From positions 1 through 12,835 of the forward strand of contig JAPHUG010000050.1 in assembly GCA_026197195.1 (NCBI GenBank): a stretch of DNA of 12,835 nucleotides, given 5' to 3'. A program made the position numbers and the translations under genes. Origin of the DNA: Sedimenticola sp. GTDB lineage: Bacteria; Pseudomonadota; Gammaproteobacteria; Chromatiales; Chromatiaceae. The notes below the pieces were generated by a model, which worked only from the letters and a program-made list of their open reading frames with translations, did not search any database and was not told the origin of the DNA. Below are positions 1 through 7,380 of this stretch, in pieces (positions within the stretch are counted from its first letter, which is position 1; the number at the start of each line of letters is the position of its first letter).

Positions 1-583
1 TACTGTATTTATCATTGATAATAAAAGTCGGCACAGAGCTGACGCCCAGGGCGCGGTATTCTCCTTCACGTTCACGCACCCGATCAGCGTATAGATCTGA
101 CTCGATTATCGACTTGGCCTTATCAACCGGCAGGCCTACTTTGCCTATGCATTTCAAGAGATCATCAGGATCGCTTGGATTGCCCTGTTCGGAGAAGTAG
201 AGGGTAAAGAGTGCCAGTTTCAACTCGGTCTGCTTCTGTTCTTCCCGAGCCCAGTGCAACAGCCGATGGGCATCAAAGGTGTTATAGATGCGATGGGTTG
301 GTTGGAATTTGAACTGAAAGCCCAGGTCAGCGCCACGCTGGGTGATCATGTCATGATTGTCATCCACCTGTTGCGCTGTCAGCGCGTATTTTTTTATCAG
401 GTGCTGATGAAGGTCCTCACCTTCTTGAGGGATATTGGGGTTTAGCTCAAAAGGTTGCCAGTCCAGGGTGTAATGAATCTGCTTGGGTAACTGGTTTAAG
501 GCCTTCTCAATGGATTTATAGCCAATGATGCACCAGGGGCAGGAGACATCTGAGACGATATCCAGTTTCAGCTGTGACACCAT
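1..583 (-). CDS. DsbA/FrnE-like thioredoxin-fold oxidoreductase (3' end cut by window)
   Basis: Reading leftward from the ATG at 581-583, the frame stays open for 194 codons to the window edge, so about the last 20 residues are missing for a family usually near 215 residues. The N-terminus reads MVSQLKLDIVSDVSCPWCII. It contains the CPWC redox motif after the first beta strand, typical of the DsbA/FrnE (2-hydroxychromene-2-carboxylate isomerase-like) clan. Further on is a helical insert, and near the edge is the cis-proline loop GVSSVPTF that packs against the active site in thioredoxin folds. There is no signal peptide, so it should act in the cytoplasm as a FrnE-type disulfide oxidoreductase or isomerase; the substrate is unknown. 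AAGGAG lies 7 bases upstream of the ATG and supports this start. It is divergent from the gene at 797. Confidence 0.9.
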   Translation of the reverse strand, partial: MVSQLKLDIVSDVSCPWCIIGYKSIEKALNQLPKQIHYTLDWQPFELNPNIPQEGEDLHQHLIKKYALTAQQVDDNHDMITQRGADLGFQFKFQPTHRIYNTFDAHRLLHWAREEQKQTELKLALFTLYFSEQGNPSDPDDLLKCIGKVGLPVDKAKSIIESDLYADRVREREGEYRALGVSSVPTFIINDKYS

Positions 584-796
584 GTTACGCTCCTTAATCC
601 ATGCAGTAATACGGCAGAAGACCTCTCTCTGTAAGGCCGACTCAGGGGGGATTAGTTCCACCTAGCCATTATCCCTGAAATTCATAGGTATACTTTACGG
701 TAGGCTTGGGGATAATCGGCTATTCTAGTAGTGAAAAAATGGATCTGTCCCTCAGGCAGCCTATAACACAATTGGATTATCCATGGATGTAACCTT
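584..796. promoter_or_regulatory. Divergent intergenic region with imperfect inverted repeat
   Basis: This 213-base gap separates two divergent genes and must hold both promoters. An inverted repeat lies inside it: TAGCCATTATCCC at 663-675 against GGGATAATCGGCTA at 709-722. The arms are complementary except for one extra base, and are separated by 33 bases. Each arm carries a GATAAT hexamer, on opposite strands, that resembles a -10 box, but I find no good -35 element at the right distance for either. The repeat could be an operator, a pair of symmetric -10 elements or chance. I see no small ORF with a convincing ribosome site here. Confidence 0.4.
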
Positions 797-1537
797 ATGA
801 ATTACCTTGAATTCAACTCTGTAGCCTACCGTGATGCCTTTCACCTGGCCGTCGCGGATTTGAGGCTGAGTCTTGGCTCGGACGGGAGTGAGCGGGCGAA
901 ACAGGGTTTAAAGCGCATGTTGGCGATGCAGGGTTATATCGACTTTATGCAGCAACTGGATGAAGAGCAGGCGGAGTATGGTGATCGTCTGTCAGACAGC
1001 AGTGATGCCAGTCGGGTAGGGGGCATGGTCTTGGAACTGCTGGATGATATTGGGCAAATGGCGGTTAGCCGGGGACTGGTCTCCACCATGCAGCGGATGC
1101 AACAGATGTCGTTGCCTGTGGCCTTGTGGATTGCCAGACATCAAGGAGAAATAGAGAAGCTGGATATCGTTGTTAATGCCATAGCCGCTATAGCCAATGA
1201 GGATAAAAGTCAGCGTCAATTAACCGAATTGTGTCATGTGATTACCCAGGTACAGGCCTCGGTATCAGAAAAGATACGCCGGGATGTGGAGATCGATGAC
1301 CCGATGCGCCCCTGGAAAATTCTTAATCTTAATTGGGGGATTGTGGCTACCCGGACGCTGAGTCCCCACTTGATGGAGGTGGTCTTTGAAGCGCTGATTC
1401 ATGCGATTCCATCCGATGCCCAGGCATTTTTTCAGGAAGGGATGCTACAGATGGACATCGTCGGCTATCCCGATGCCGTTCGTGAGGTGATGACACGCTA
1501 CAATAAATTGACCGGGCCAGATAACCGATTGCATTAG
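797..1537 (+). CDS. Conserved-looking hypothetical protein, all-helical, cytoplasmic
   Basis: This 246-residue protein is not one I recognise. It has no signal peptide or membrane segment, and the sequence looks mostly helical. The first half (about 1-115) is rich in Gln, Met and acidic residues. The C-terminal part has a distinctive aromatic and proline segment, DPMRPWKILNLNWG (168-181), followed by two amphipathic stretches that include HLMEVVFEALIHAIP (191-205) and FFQEGMLQMDIVGYPDAV (211-228). No catalytic motif is evident. The ATG at 797 has only a weak GGAT 8 bases upstream, and no better in-frame start is visible. It is transcribed alone: divergent from the FrnE-like gene and convergent with the GGDEF-EAL gene, so neither neighbour suggests a function. 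Codon usage looks like its neighbours', which favours a real gene. Confidence 0.75.
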   Translation: MNYLEFNSVAYRDAFHLAVADLRLSLGSDGSERAKQGLKRMLAMQGYIDFMQQLDEEQAEYGDRLSDSSDASRVGGMVLELLDDIGQMAVSRGLVSTMQRMQQMSLPVALWIARHQGEIEKLDIVVNAIAAIANEDKSQRQLTELCHVITQVQASVSEKIRRDVEIDDPMRPWKILNLNWGIVATRTLSPHLMEVVFEALIHAIPSDAQAFFQEGMLQMDIVGYPDAVREVMTRYNKLTGPDNRLH

Positions 1538-1540
1538 CAC

Positions 1541-1568
1541 TACAGGCCCACTGATTAGCGGGCCTGTA
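1541..1568. terminator. Hairpin between convergent genes, probable bidirectional terminator
   Basis: TACAGGCCC (1541-1549) and GGGCCTGTA (1560-1568) form a perfect 9-bp GC-rich stem with a 10-base loop. It starts 3 bases after the stop codon at 1535-1537 and ends 11 bases before the stop of the convergent gene at 1580. Position and symmetry suit a shared terminator, but neither strand has a run of T after the stem, so intrinsic termination would be weak. It may instead protect transcript 3' ends. Confidence 0.5.
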
Positions 1569-1579
1569 AAACGGCCTGG

Positions 1580-3787
1580 TCAGGTATAACCTTTCTTTAA
1601 AAACAGACCGACATGCTCTTTTGGCATCGGGCGGCCAAACAGGAACCCCTGCGCGTTTGGACAGCCCAGCCTTTTAAGCTGCTGGTGTTGAATGTCGGTT
1701 TCAACGCCCTCTGCAACAATATCCAGCCCAAGCTCTTTGGCCATGGCAATGATGGCCGTGACGATGGAGTTACGACTGCTTGATGCCCGTATCCCGCTGA
1801 TAAAGGAGCGGTCAATTTTGAGTGTACTCAGTGGCAGTGATTGCAGATAACCGAGTGAAGAGTAGCCGATACCAAAATCATCTACGGCGATGCGTATGCC
1901 ATTGGCATGCAGCTTGCGAAGCTGATTCACCACCTGATCCATATCCTGAATCAGCACATTCTCTGTAATTTCAAGTTCAAGTGATGAACCTTTCAATCCA
2001 TGCTTGGTTAGTATATTGAACACATGATGTTCAAAATCAGGTTGTGTCAGCTGTTTTGATGAGACATTTACAGCCAGCCTTATGTCGGTATGTCCAGCCT
2101 TGATCCATTTGCTCAATTCAGCACAACCGCCATCCAGTACCCACATACCAATTTCATTGATAAACCCATTCTCTTCCGCCACAGGAATAAATTCAGTGGG
2201 GCTGATAATGCCGGCATCAGGATGTTTCCAGCGTAACAAGGCTTCCATGCCAGTGATCAGACCACTCTGGATATCAACCTGTGGTTGGAAGTAGAGTTGT
2301 AGTTGTTCTTCATCAAGCGCGCGACGCAGGCCGGTATCGTAAGAGAGGTGTTGGTCAGCTGAACCCTTCATACTGTTCGCGAAGAACTCGTAGCCGTCTT
2401 TGCCGTGACGCTTGACATGGTACATGGCAATATCAGCATGCTTGATCAGTGAGTCCATTGACTCGCCATCATCAGGGAAGATCGCGATACCAATACTGAA
2501 GCTGACAAACACCTCGACACCGTCGATGAAGATGGGGTCTTTCAGGTTGGCCATGACCTTTTCAACAAGACGGATGGCATCGACACGACCAGAAATTTCA
2601 GGTACCAGCAGATTGAATTCATCGCCGCCTACCCGGGCCAGCGTGTCACTGTCACGGAGACAGTTGCGCAGTCGATTAGCGACTGTTTGCAGCAGTTGAT
2701 CACCCGCCACATGTCCCAGCGAATCATTAATGACCTTGAACCGATCCATATCCAGATACATCAGTGCCAGCTGGGTGCCACTGCGTTTGGCTTGTGAGAT
2801 TGCCAGACCGAGGCGATCGCGGAGTAGGGCGCGATTGGGTAGCTGGGTCAGGAGATCATGATAGAGTTGGAAGTTGATGATCTCTTCAGCACGCTTGCGT
2901 TCACTGATGTCCCGGGCTACACCGTAAGTGCCCACGTAGCACTTCTCATTGCCTCCGGTATCCCGGTAGATACCCATCGAGTTGAGTTCGATAGATACGG
3001 TTCTGCTTTCAAAGTAGCGGCTGGGTTGAGAGTTGTCTTTGCAGCGGAGCCGGAACTCTACGTTGCGGCTGGCGCGATCGCCCGTGCGGCGCTCAGCAAA
3101 GGCATATTTGGCTTTTTCCACATCCTCTTCATGAACAATTTCAGAGAAGTGATGACCAATCAGATCGTTTTGTTTGTAATCCAGTAGCTGACCGATACGG
3201 TCATTGACAAAACAGAAGTAGCCCGCCTCGTCCAGCATATAGATAATGTCAGGTGAATTATCCACGATGAAGCGGTAACGATACTCAGAGGCTTCCAGTT
3301 TTTGGTGAACCTGCTGGATATCCTTTTCGAGCGTGCGTTTCTTCAGGACGTTTTCAATAATTCCCAGCAACTCTACCGGGCTATAGGGTTTACGCAAAAA
3401 GTCACTGACACCTTGCCTCAGCGCTTCTGTTGCATTGGCGAATGTGGCTTCGCCGCTGACAATAACGACATCTAATTCAGGGAATTCCTCTTTAATAAGA
3501 TCAAGCAATTCAAGACCACTCACCTCGGGCATATTGAGGTCGAGCAGTACCAGTTCGATATCCCGCTCACGCAGAACTTCGAGTGCGACATGCCCATTCG
3601 CTGCGACTACACTTGAGTGGCCATAGGCCTCAAGCAAGTCCCGTACGCTTTCACGCATGCGAACTTCATCATCCACGACCAGTATTCTCGCAGGCGTTGT
3701 TTTTATTGTTCTGGCAACGCTTTCCTTACTGCCGGATGACTGGGACATGAAATCATTCCCCAGCCACGATTCCGTGGACTTCATCAT
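1580..3787 (-). CDS. Response regulator REC-PAS-GGDEF-EAL (c-di-GMP turnover)
   Basis: This 735-residue cytoplasmic protein is a two-component response regulator with c-di-GMP synthesis and breakdown domains. REC (about 33-150) has the acidic pair D39/D40, phosphoacceptor D83 in LLDLNMP, S111 and K133. A PAS domain (about 168-297) follows. GGDEF (about 303-470) keeps RVGGDEF with GGDEF at 387-391, and an RxxD inhibitory site (R378-D381) placed five residues before it. EAL (about 485-730) keeps E515 in EAL, N574, E606, DDFG (636-639), K657, E693 and Q713. Both catalytic halves therefore look intact and the net activity cannot be read from sequence. Two tandem ATGs open the frame. AGGGG, overlapping the upstream gene's TAG, lies 8 bases before the first, which favours 3787. 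Translational coupling to the kinase gene 11 bases upstream is likely, making that kinase the probable partner. Confidence 0.95.
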   Translation of the reverse strand: MMKSTESWLGNDFMSQSSGSKESVARTIKTTPARILVVDDEVRMRESVRDLLEAYGHSSVVAANGHVALEVLRERDIELVLLDLNMPEVSGLELLDLIKEEFPELDVVIVSGEATFANATEALRQGVSDFLRKPYSPVELLGIIENVLKKRTLEKDIQQVHQKLEASEYRYRFIVDNSPDIIYMLDEAGYFCFVNDRIGQLLDYKQNDLIGHHFSEIVHEEDVEKAKYAFAERRTGDRASRNVEFRLRCKDNSQPSRYFESRTVSIELNSMGIYRDTGGNEKCYVGTYGVARDISERKRAEEIINFQLYHDLLTQLPNRALLRDRLGLAISQAKRSGTQLALMYLDMDRFKVINDSLGHVAGDQLLQTVANRLRNCLRDSDTLARVGGDEFNLLVPEISGRVDAIRLVEKVMANLKDPIFIDGVEVFVSFSIGIAIFPDDGESMDSLIKHADIAMYHVKRHGKDGYEFFANSMKGSADQHLSYDTGLRRALDEEQLQLYFQPQVDIQSGLITGMEALLRWKHPDAGIISPTEFIPVAEENGFINEIGMWVLDGGCAELSKWIKAGHTDIRLAVNVSSKQLTQPDFEHHVFNILTKHGLKGSSLELEITENVLIQDMDQVVNQLRKLHANGIRIAVDDFGIGYSSLGYLQSLPLSTLKIDRSFISGIRASSSRNSIVTAIIAMAKELGLDIVAEGVETDIQHQQLKRLGCPNAQGFLFGRPMPKEHVGLFLKKGYT

Positions 3788-3798
3788 TAGGTTTTCCC

Positions 3799-5928
3799 CT
3801 ATTGTTCGTCACCTAAGCAACGAGGCAGGTGGATCAGAAATTCTGTACCACCTCCCGAACGTCCTCTGCAGCTAATGCTCCCTTTCAGCTCACTAATGAG
3901 GTTATTGACTATGGTTAATCCTAAACCAGAATGGCTACTGCCTTTTGTGCTTTCTAACGGATTAAACAACTGACCCATGATCTCGGGGGGGATACCTGGG
4001 CCACTGTCAGCAATGATGAGTTCCACGAACTCACGTCCCCCGATGTTGATGTGGTCGCGTGTCTGCATCCACAGTTCCCCCCCATCAGGCATGGCTTCTA
4101 CGGCGTTCTTGACCAGATTGGTTATCACCTGCTTCAGGATGGCCCTGCTGATCATTATGGCCGGTAACTTCTTATCGAGTTCTACATGTTCGGTAATGTT
4201 ATGTGTCTTAAAGTAGGACGCCTGGAAAATCTCGGTCAAATCACTGATTACTTCATTGATATCAACCGAAAATGAGGCGATATGATGCGGATCACTGATG
4301 TCGTGCATACGCAGGGCAATATCGCCGACGCGCTGGATCTCTTCTTTTATGATTTTCAGGTGATCCGCAATGGCCGCATCATCATTGAACTTTGCTGAGA
4401 GAACATGCAGGTAGTTATTGATGATGCCTAATGGATTATTGATCTCATGAATGATGCTGCGTGCTTCACGTCGATGCCACTGACGCGCATTTTCAAGTTT
4501 CTCTTCTGTTTGTTGATCAATCTGTCGGCTGGTATGGATGCTTTGGGCTGCCGTTGCAGAGAAGAGGGGCAGAAACTCCATTACCTGTTGCAAATTTTCA
4601 GGGTTGGCTTCCCGTAAACCCACCACGATGACGCCAATACGATGAGTGCCGGCAATCAGTGGAATACAGAGTATGCTATTGCGGTTGAGTGTCCGGGAGA
4701 GTTGCTGATCAACCAACGAGGCCGGATTTGAATCCAGTGGTTTAAACGGACCCTGTATCGACGCCCCAATGAGGGCCTGTGCTACATGACTGCGTCCCGC
4801 TGCAATCGGAATCTTGAATTCGGCAATACGGGTCTTGCTGATCCCACGTGCAGCGACACCACTGAGGTGCTTATTCTCACCGTCGGCCAGAAACAGAATG
4901 CTCCTGTCCATATCGAACATGATATTGAGTTCAGACAGAACAGATTGCAGGAATGCCTGCAGATCTGATTCACTCCCAGGTTCCAGATTTACACCACCCA
5001 GCAGGGCGAATTCACGCACGCGCTTGGCCAGTTCCAGGCGCACAGACTCGGTTTCCACCTGGACATCAATGGTACCGGCACTGTTTTTGTCGATGCGGAT
5101 ACCCAGACCGTCGGCCGCTTTCTCAACCTGTTGGCCGATATCCTTGCGAAGTGTTTCCACAACCGATGAATTCAATCCAAACAACAGGTCGGCCTCGGCA
5201 TAGAGGGTTTCGTTGTCAATATTGGGATCACTCATCTTGTGGGTGAAGTTGGTCAGGCGAACCAGTCGGGGTGCTTCAAGCAGACGCTCGGCTGGTTCAT
5301 TCTGATAGAGCAGGGCATCACTGAGGAAAGACTCAATGTCCCACTCCTGGACCATTAATGCACTGACCTCATGATAGGCCACGCCAAACAGCTCTTTCTC
5401 AAATCCGGTAAGAATCAGATCAGAGTGACGTTTGGATAACAGGTCATTGTAGGCTTCCGGCTGATTGTTCAGGAAAACCAGCTGGCCAAGTTTGTGCAGC
5501 AGGCCTGCCAGGTAGGCCTCATCAGGAAACTCGTAACTGGTCAGTGTCGCCAGTGATTTGGCGGCATGAGCACACCAGAGTGACTGGTACCAGATGCCAC
5601 CGAGGCTGCTGCCGGTCTTGACATCAAACCGTGAGAAGAACTGATGGACGGCCGCATTGATGGCAATGGTCTTGATGTTGTCCAGACCCAGAACAACCAA
5701 CAGCCGGTTAAAATCCTTGCTGTCATTCCATTGTGCATAAGCAGGGGAATTGCCCACCGAGGTGATCTTTGCGGTGAGCCCGACATCCTGCTGAATTATT
5801 TCTGCCAAATCTTCAAAACTGACATCGACTTGATGGCATGCTTCGATTAATCTGAGCAGTACCTGAGGGACAGAGGGAAGCCTGCCCAGGTTCAATTTTT
5901 CGATGCTGGCATGGGATGCGTCATTCAT
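3799..5928 (-). CDS. HDOD-GAF sensor histidine kinase
   Basis: This is a soluble 709-residue signalling kinase. The N-terminal HDOD domain (about 10-205) begins NLGRLPSVPQVLLRL and carries HKLG (145-148) where HD-GYP enzymes have HDxG, so it is unlikely to hydrolyse c-di-GMP. A GAF domain (about 305-465) follows, with the typical SILCIPLIAG and RIGVIVVG strands. A short coiled linker leads to the phosphoacceptor box IIHEINNPLGII with H494. The ATPase domain has an N box (NLVKNAVEAM, N604/N608), G1 (DSGPGI, 641-646), F box (LFNPLEST) and G2 (GLGL, 668-671), all canonical. The same frame extends up to 6015, but that would overlap the divergent gene. The ATG at 5928 follows AGGA by 9 bases and gives an ordinary HDOD N-terminus. 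No membrane segment is present, so the signal is probably intracellular. The likely phosphotransfer partner is the REC protein encoded next. Confidence 0.93.
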   Translation of the reverse strand: MNDASHASIEKLNLGRLPSVPQVLLRLIEACHQVDVSFEDLAEIIQQDVGLTAKITSVGNSPAYAQWNDSKDFNRLLVVLGLDNIKTIAINAAVHQFFSRFDVKTGSSLGGIWYQSLWCAHAAKSLATLTSYEFPDEAYLAGLLHKLGQLVFLNNQPEAYNDLLSKRHSDLILTGFEKELFGVAYHEVSALMVQEWDIESFLSDALLYQNEPAERLLEAPRLVRLTNFTHKMSDPNIDNETLYAEADLLFGLNSSVVETLRKDIGQQVEKAADGLGIRIDKNSAGTIDVQVETESVRLELAKRVREFALLGGVNLEPGSESDLQAFLQSVLSELNIMFDMDRSILFLADGENKHLSGVAARGISKTRIAEFKIPIAAGRSHVAQALIGASIQGPFKPLDSNPASLVDQQLSRTLNRNSILCIPLIAGTHRIGVIVVGLREANPENLQQVMEFLPLFSATAAQSIHTSRQIDQQTEEKLENARQWHRREARSIIHEINNPLGIINNYLHVLSAKFNDDAAIADHLKIIKEEIQRVGDIALRMHDISDPHHIASFSVDINEVISDLTEIFQASYFKTHNITEHVELDKKLPAIMISRAILKQVITNLVKNAVEAMPDGGELWMQTRDHINIGGREFVELIIADSGPGIPPEIMGQLFNPLESTKGSSHSGLGLTIVNNLISELKGSISCRGRSGGGTEFLIHLPRCLGDEQ

Positions 5929-6002
5929 ATCATGACATCCTGCACCAGTTTTCAACCATAAGTCAATGAGATGAAAGGGAATTCTGTATAATAATTGGAC
6001 AG
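5929..6002. promoter_or_regulatory. Shared divergent promoter gap, TATAAT box on + strand
   Basis: The 74 bases between the kinase start (5928) and the ATPase start (6003) hold a perfect TATAAT at 5987-5992 on the plus strand. No recognisable -35 lies 16-18 bases upstream (the sequence there is near CAATGA). A transcription start about 7 bases downstream of the box would fall almost on the ATG at 6003. TTGACT occurs on the minus strand at 5961-5966, but no -10 follows at the proper spacing. The minus-strand promoter is therefore not resolved. Confidence 0.4.
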
Positions 6003-7283
6003 ATGAGAACGACAAAAGCTACTGTTGAGCAAACCTTTGGTCAGAATGGCGCAGTGAATGCGCCAAAATGTGACAGGGTTAACAAAATGATTGTGGTCGC
6101 CAGCGGGAAGGGCGGGGTAGGTAAAAGCACCCTTTCTGCCAATCTCGGCATCGCCCTGGGAGCCATGAATCAGCAGGTCTGTCTGTTCGACGCCGATACT
6201 AATCTGGCCAATATCAATATTCTGTTTGGCCTGAAACCGGAGCATACCCTGCAGGACTGCCTGGCGGGCGAAAAAAGCCTGGAGCAGATTCTGGTTCCTG
6301 TCTCCGACCATTTGCAGATTGTTCCCGCTGCGAGCGGCATTGCCGAGTTTATCGAGTTGGCCCCGGATCAGCAGAAGCGCCTGATTTCGGGATTGAAAGG
6401 TATCGAGCAGCATCATGACCAGATACTGGTGGATTGTGCAGCGGGTATTGGTAATAGCCAGTTGAGCTTCTTTCTCGCCGCCTCCTGCGCCATTCTGGTC
6501 ATTACACCGGAACCTACTTCGCTTACAGATGCCTTCTCTTTTCTGAAAATGGCCAAGCGTTACGGGTTCAAGCGGACGGTTCATATTCTGGTGAACATGG
6601 CGTCCGATCTACATACCGCACGTAGTGCCTTTAAACGATTCAAGCACGCCACCGAGCAGTATCTGCAACTGGACGTAGGCTACCTGGGATATGTGCTGCG
6701 TGATCCCCATGTGCCGGAATCGGTCAGAAAGCAGCAACCAGTGATGCAATTCAAGCCAGACTGCCTGGCCAGTCGCTGTATCCGTGCCATCACAGAACGC
6801 CTGGTCAGGCTTCTGCAGCATGACCAGGGGAGTCACACGCCATTCAGCCACTATCTGGTTGAGATGAACCAGCCGTTTGGTATTGAAGTCACGACAGAAG
6901 AGACTGAACGGAGTGTTGACGAAAAGAAATTAAGCCCTGATGCCTGGCAGCAGCAAAGTCTGAACTATCTTCAACAGATGGATCAGGGGGCGGCCGCACA
7001 GTTCATACAACGCGCCATGAGTGAATGGGCCAGTCAGCATAATGCCGATGAAAGTGAACTCCTGTCGGATGATCGCTATGCAGGAATAGAGCTGGTTGCA
7101 GCGGAACCGAGCGTCCATCCAGACAGCCAGAACAGCAATGTCACCGATTTTGTACGCCAGAATAACCCCGTTGAATCGACGGCTTCCTCCTCCCGTCTCT
7201 CCTTTGAGGGGGTGGTTGCCCAGAGTGACTATTGTGCCGCTATTCAGTTTGCCGAGCTGTTGGCGCGAGGTGGAAAGCCATAG
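6003..7283 (+). CDS. MinD/FlhG-like P-loop ATPase with long C-terminal extension
   Basis: This 426-residue protein of the MinD/ParA/FlhG clan is a dimerising ATPase family that positions proteins or structures at the membrane or cell pole. The deviant Walker A motif GKGGVGKST is at 35-43 with the signature lysine at 36. The switch FDADTNLANINILFGL is at 62-77 and Walker B ILVDCAAG at 141-148. The text VPAASG followed by CAAGIG resembles FlhG more than cell-division MinD. The FlhF-activating DQAxxLR motif expected at the N-terminus of FlhG is not seen. The ATPase core ends near residue 275. About 150 further residues, acidic and low in complexity around 345-400, do not match anything I know. 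The start is uncertain: ATG 6087 (residue 29) has AGGG about 8 bases upstream and begins at the usual distance from Walker A. No flagellar or min genes are nearby. The divergent c-di-GMP genes suggest a link to localisation or motility, which is inference. Confidence 0.88.
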   Translation: MRTTKATVEQTFGQNGAVNAPKCDRVNKMIVVASGKGGVGKSTLSANLGIALGAMNQQVCLFDADTNLANINILFGLKPEHTLQDCLAGEKSLEQILVPVSDHLQIVPAASGIAEFIELAPDQQKRLISGLKGIEQHHDQILVDCAAGIGNSQLSFFLAASCAILVITPEPTSLTDAFSFLKMAKRYGFKRTVHILVNMASDLHTARSAFKRFKHATEQYLQLDVGYLGYVLRDPHVPESVRKQQPVMQFKPDCLASRCIRAITERLVRLLQHDQGSHTPFSHYLVEMNQPFGIEVTTEETERSVDEKKLSPDAWQQQSLNYLQQMDQGAAAQFIQRAMSEWASQHNADESELLSDDRYAGIELVAAEPSVHPDSQNSNVTDFVRQNNPVESTASSSRLSFEGVVAQSDYCAAIQFAELLARGGKP

Positions 7284-7380
7284 CATCTGAACAGGTATGC
7301 GTGTATTAATACCATCAGTAGCCTGATTGTTCACTGAGCTGAAGCTACACAGCAAGGCCTAACCGGTGTAATACACAACT
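7284..7380. promoter_or_regulatory. Intergenic region with two short palindromes before the metallopeptidase gene
   Basis: This 97-base gap contains the perfect palindrome GTATTAATAC at 7303-7312, and GTGTA-A-TACAC at 7366-7376 immediately before the start codon. Both share a GTGTA half-site, at 7301 and 7366. They may be regulator binding sites, but palindromes this short can arise by chance. I find no convincing -35/-10 pair and no Shine-Dalgarno sequence before the ATG at 7381. Confidence 0.3.

Noticed and set aside
15..445. Two short plus-strand frames at the left edge
   Set aside because: Both are antisense to the FrnE-like gene, whose CPWC and cis-Pro motifs show which strand codes.
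4814..5203. 129-codon plus-strand frame rich in Arg and Ser
   Set aside because: Lies antisense to the GAF region of the kinase; its composition is that of a shadow frame.
5929..6015. Longer N-terminus for the HDOD kinase starting at 6015
   Set aside because: It would overlap the start of the divergent ATPase gene, adds 29 residues outside the HDOD domain, and has no ribosome site as good as the AGGA before ATG 5928.
5952..6584. 210-codon open frame on the minus strand
   Set aside because: It is antisense to the Walker A and B core of the ATPase, has no recognisable domain, and looks like a shadow of the real frame.
6930..7355. 141-codon open frame on the minus strand
   Set aside because: Antisense to the C-terminal extension of the ATPase. 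The encoded text resembles no protein and there is no ribosome site of note.
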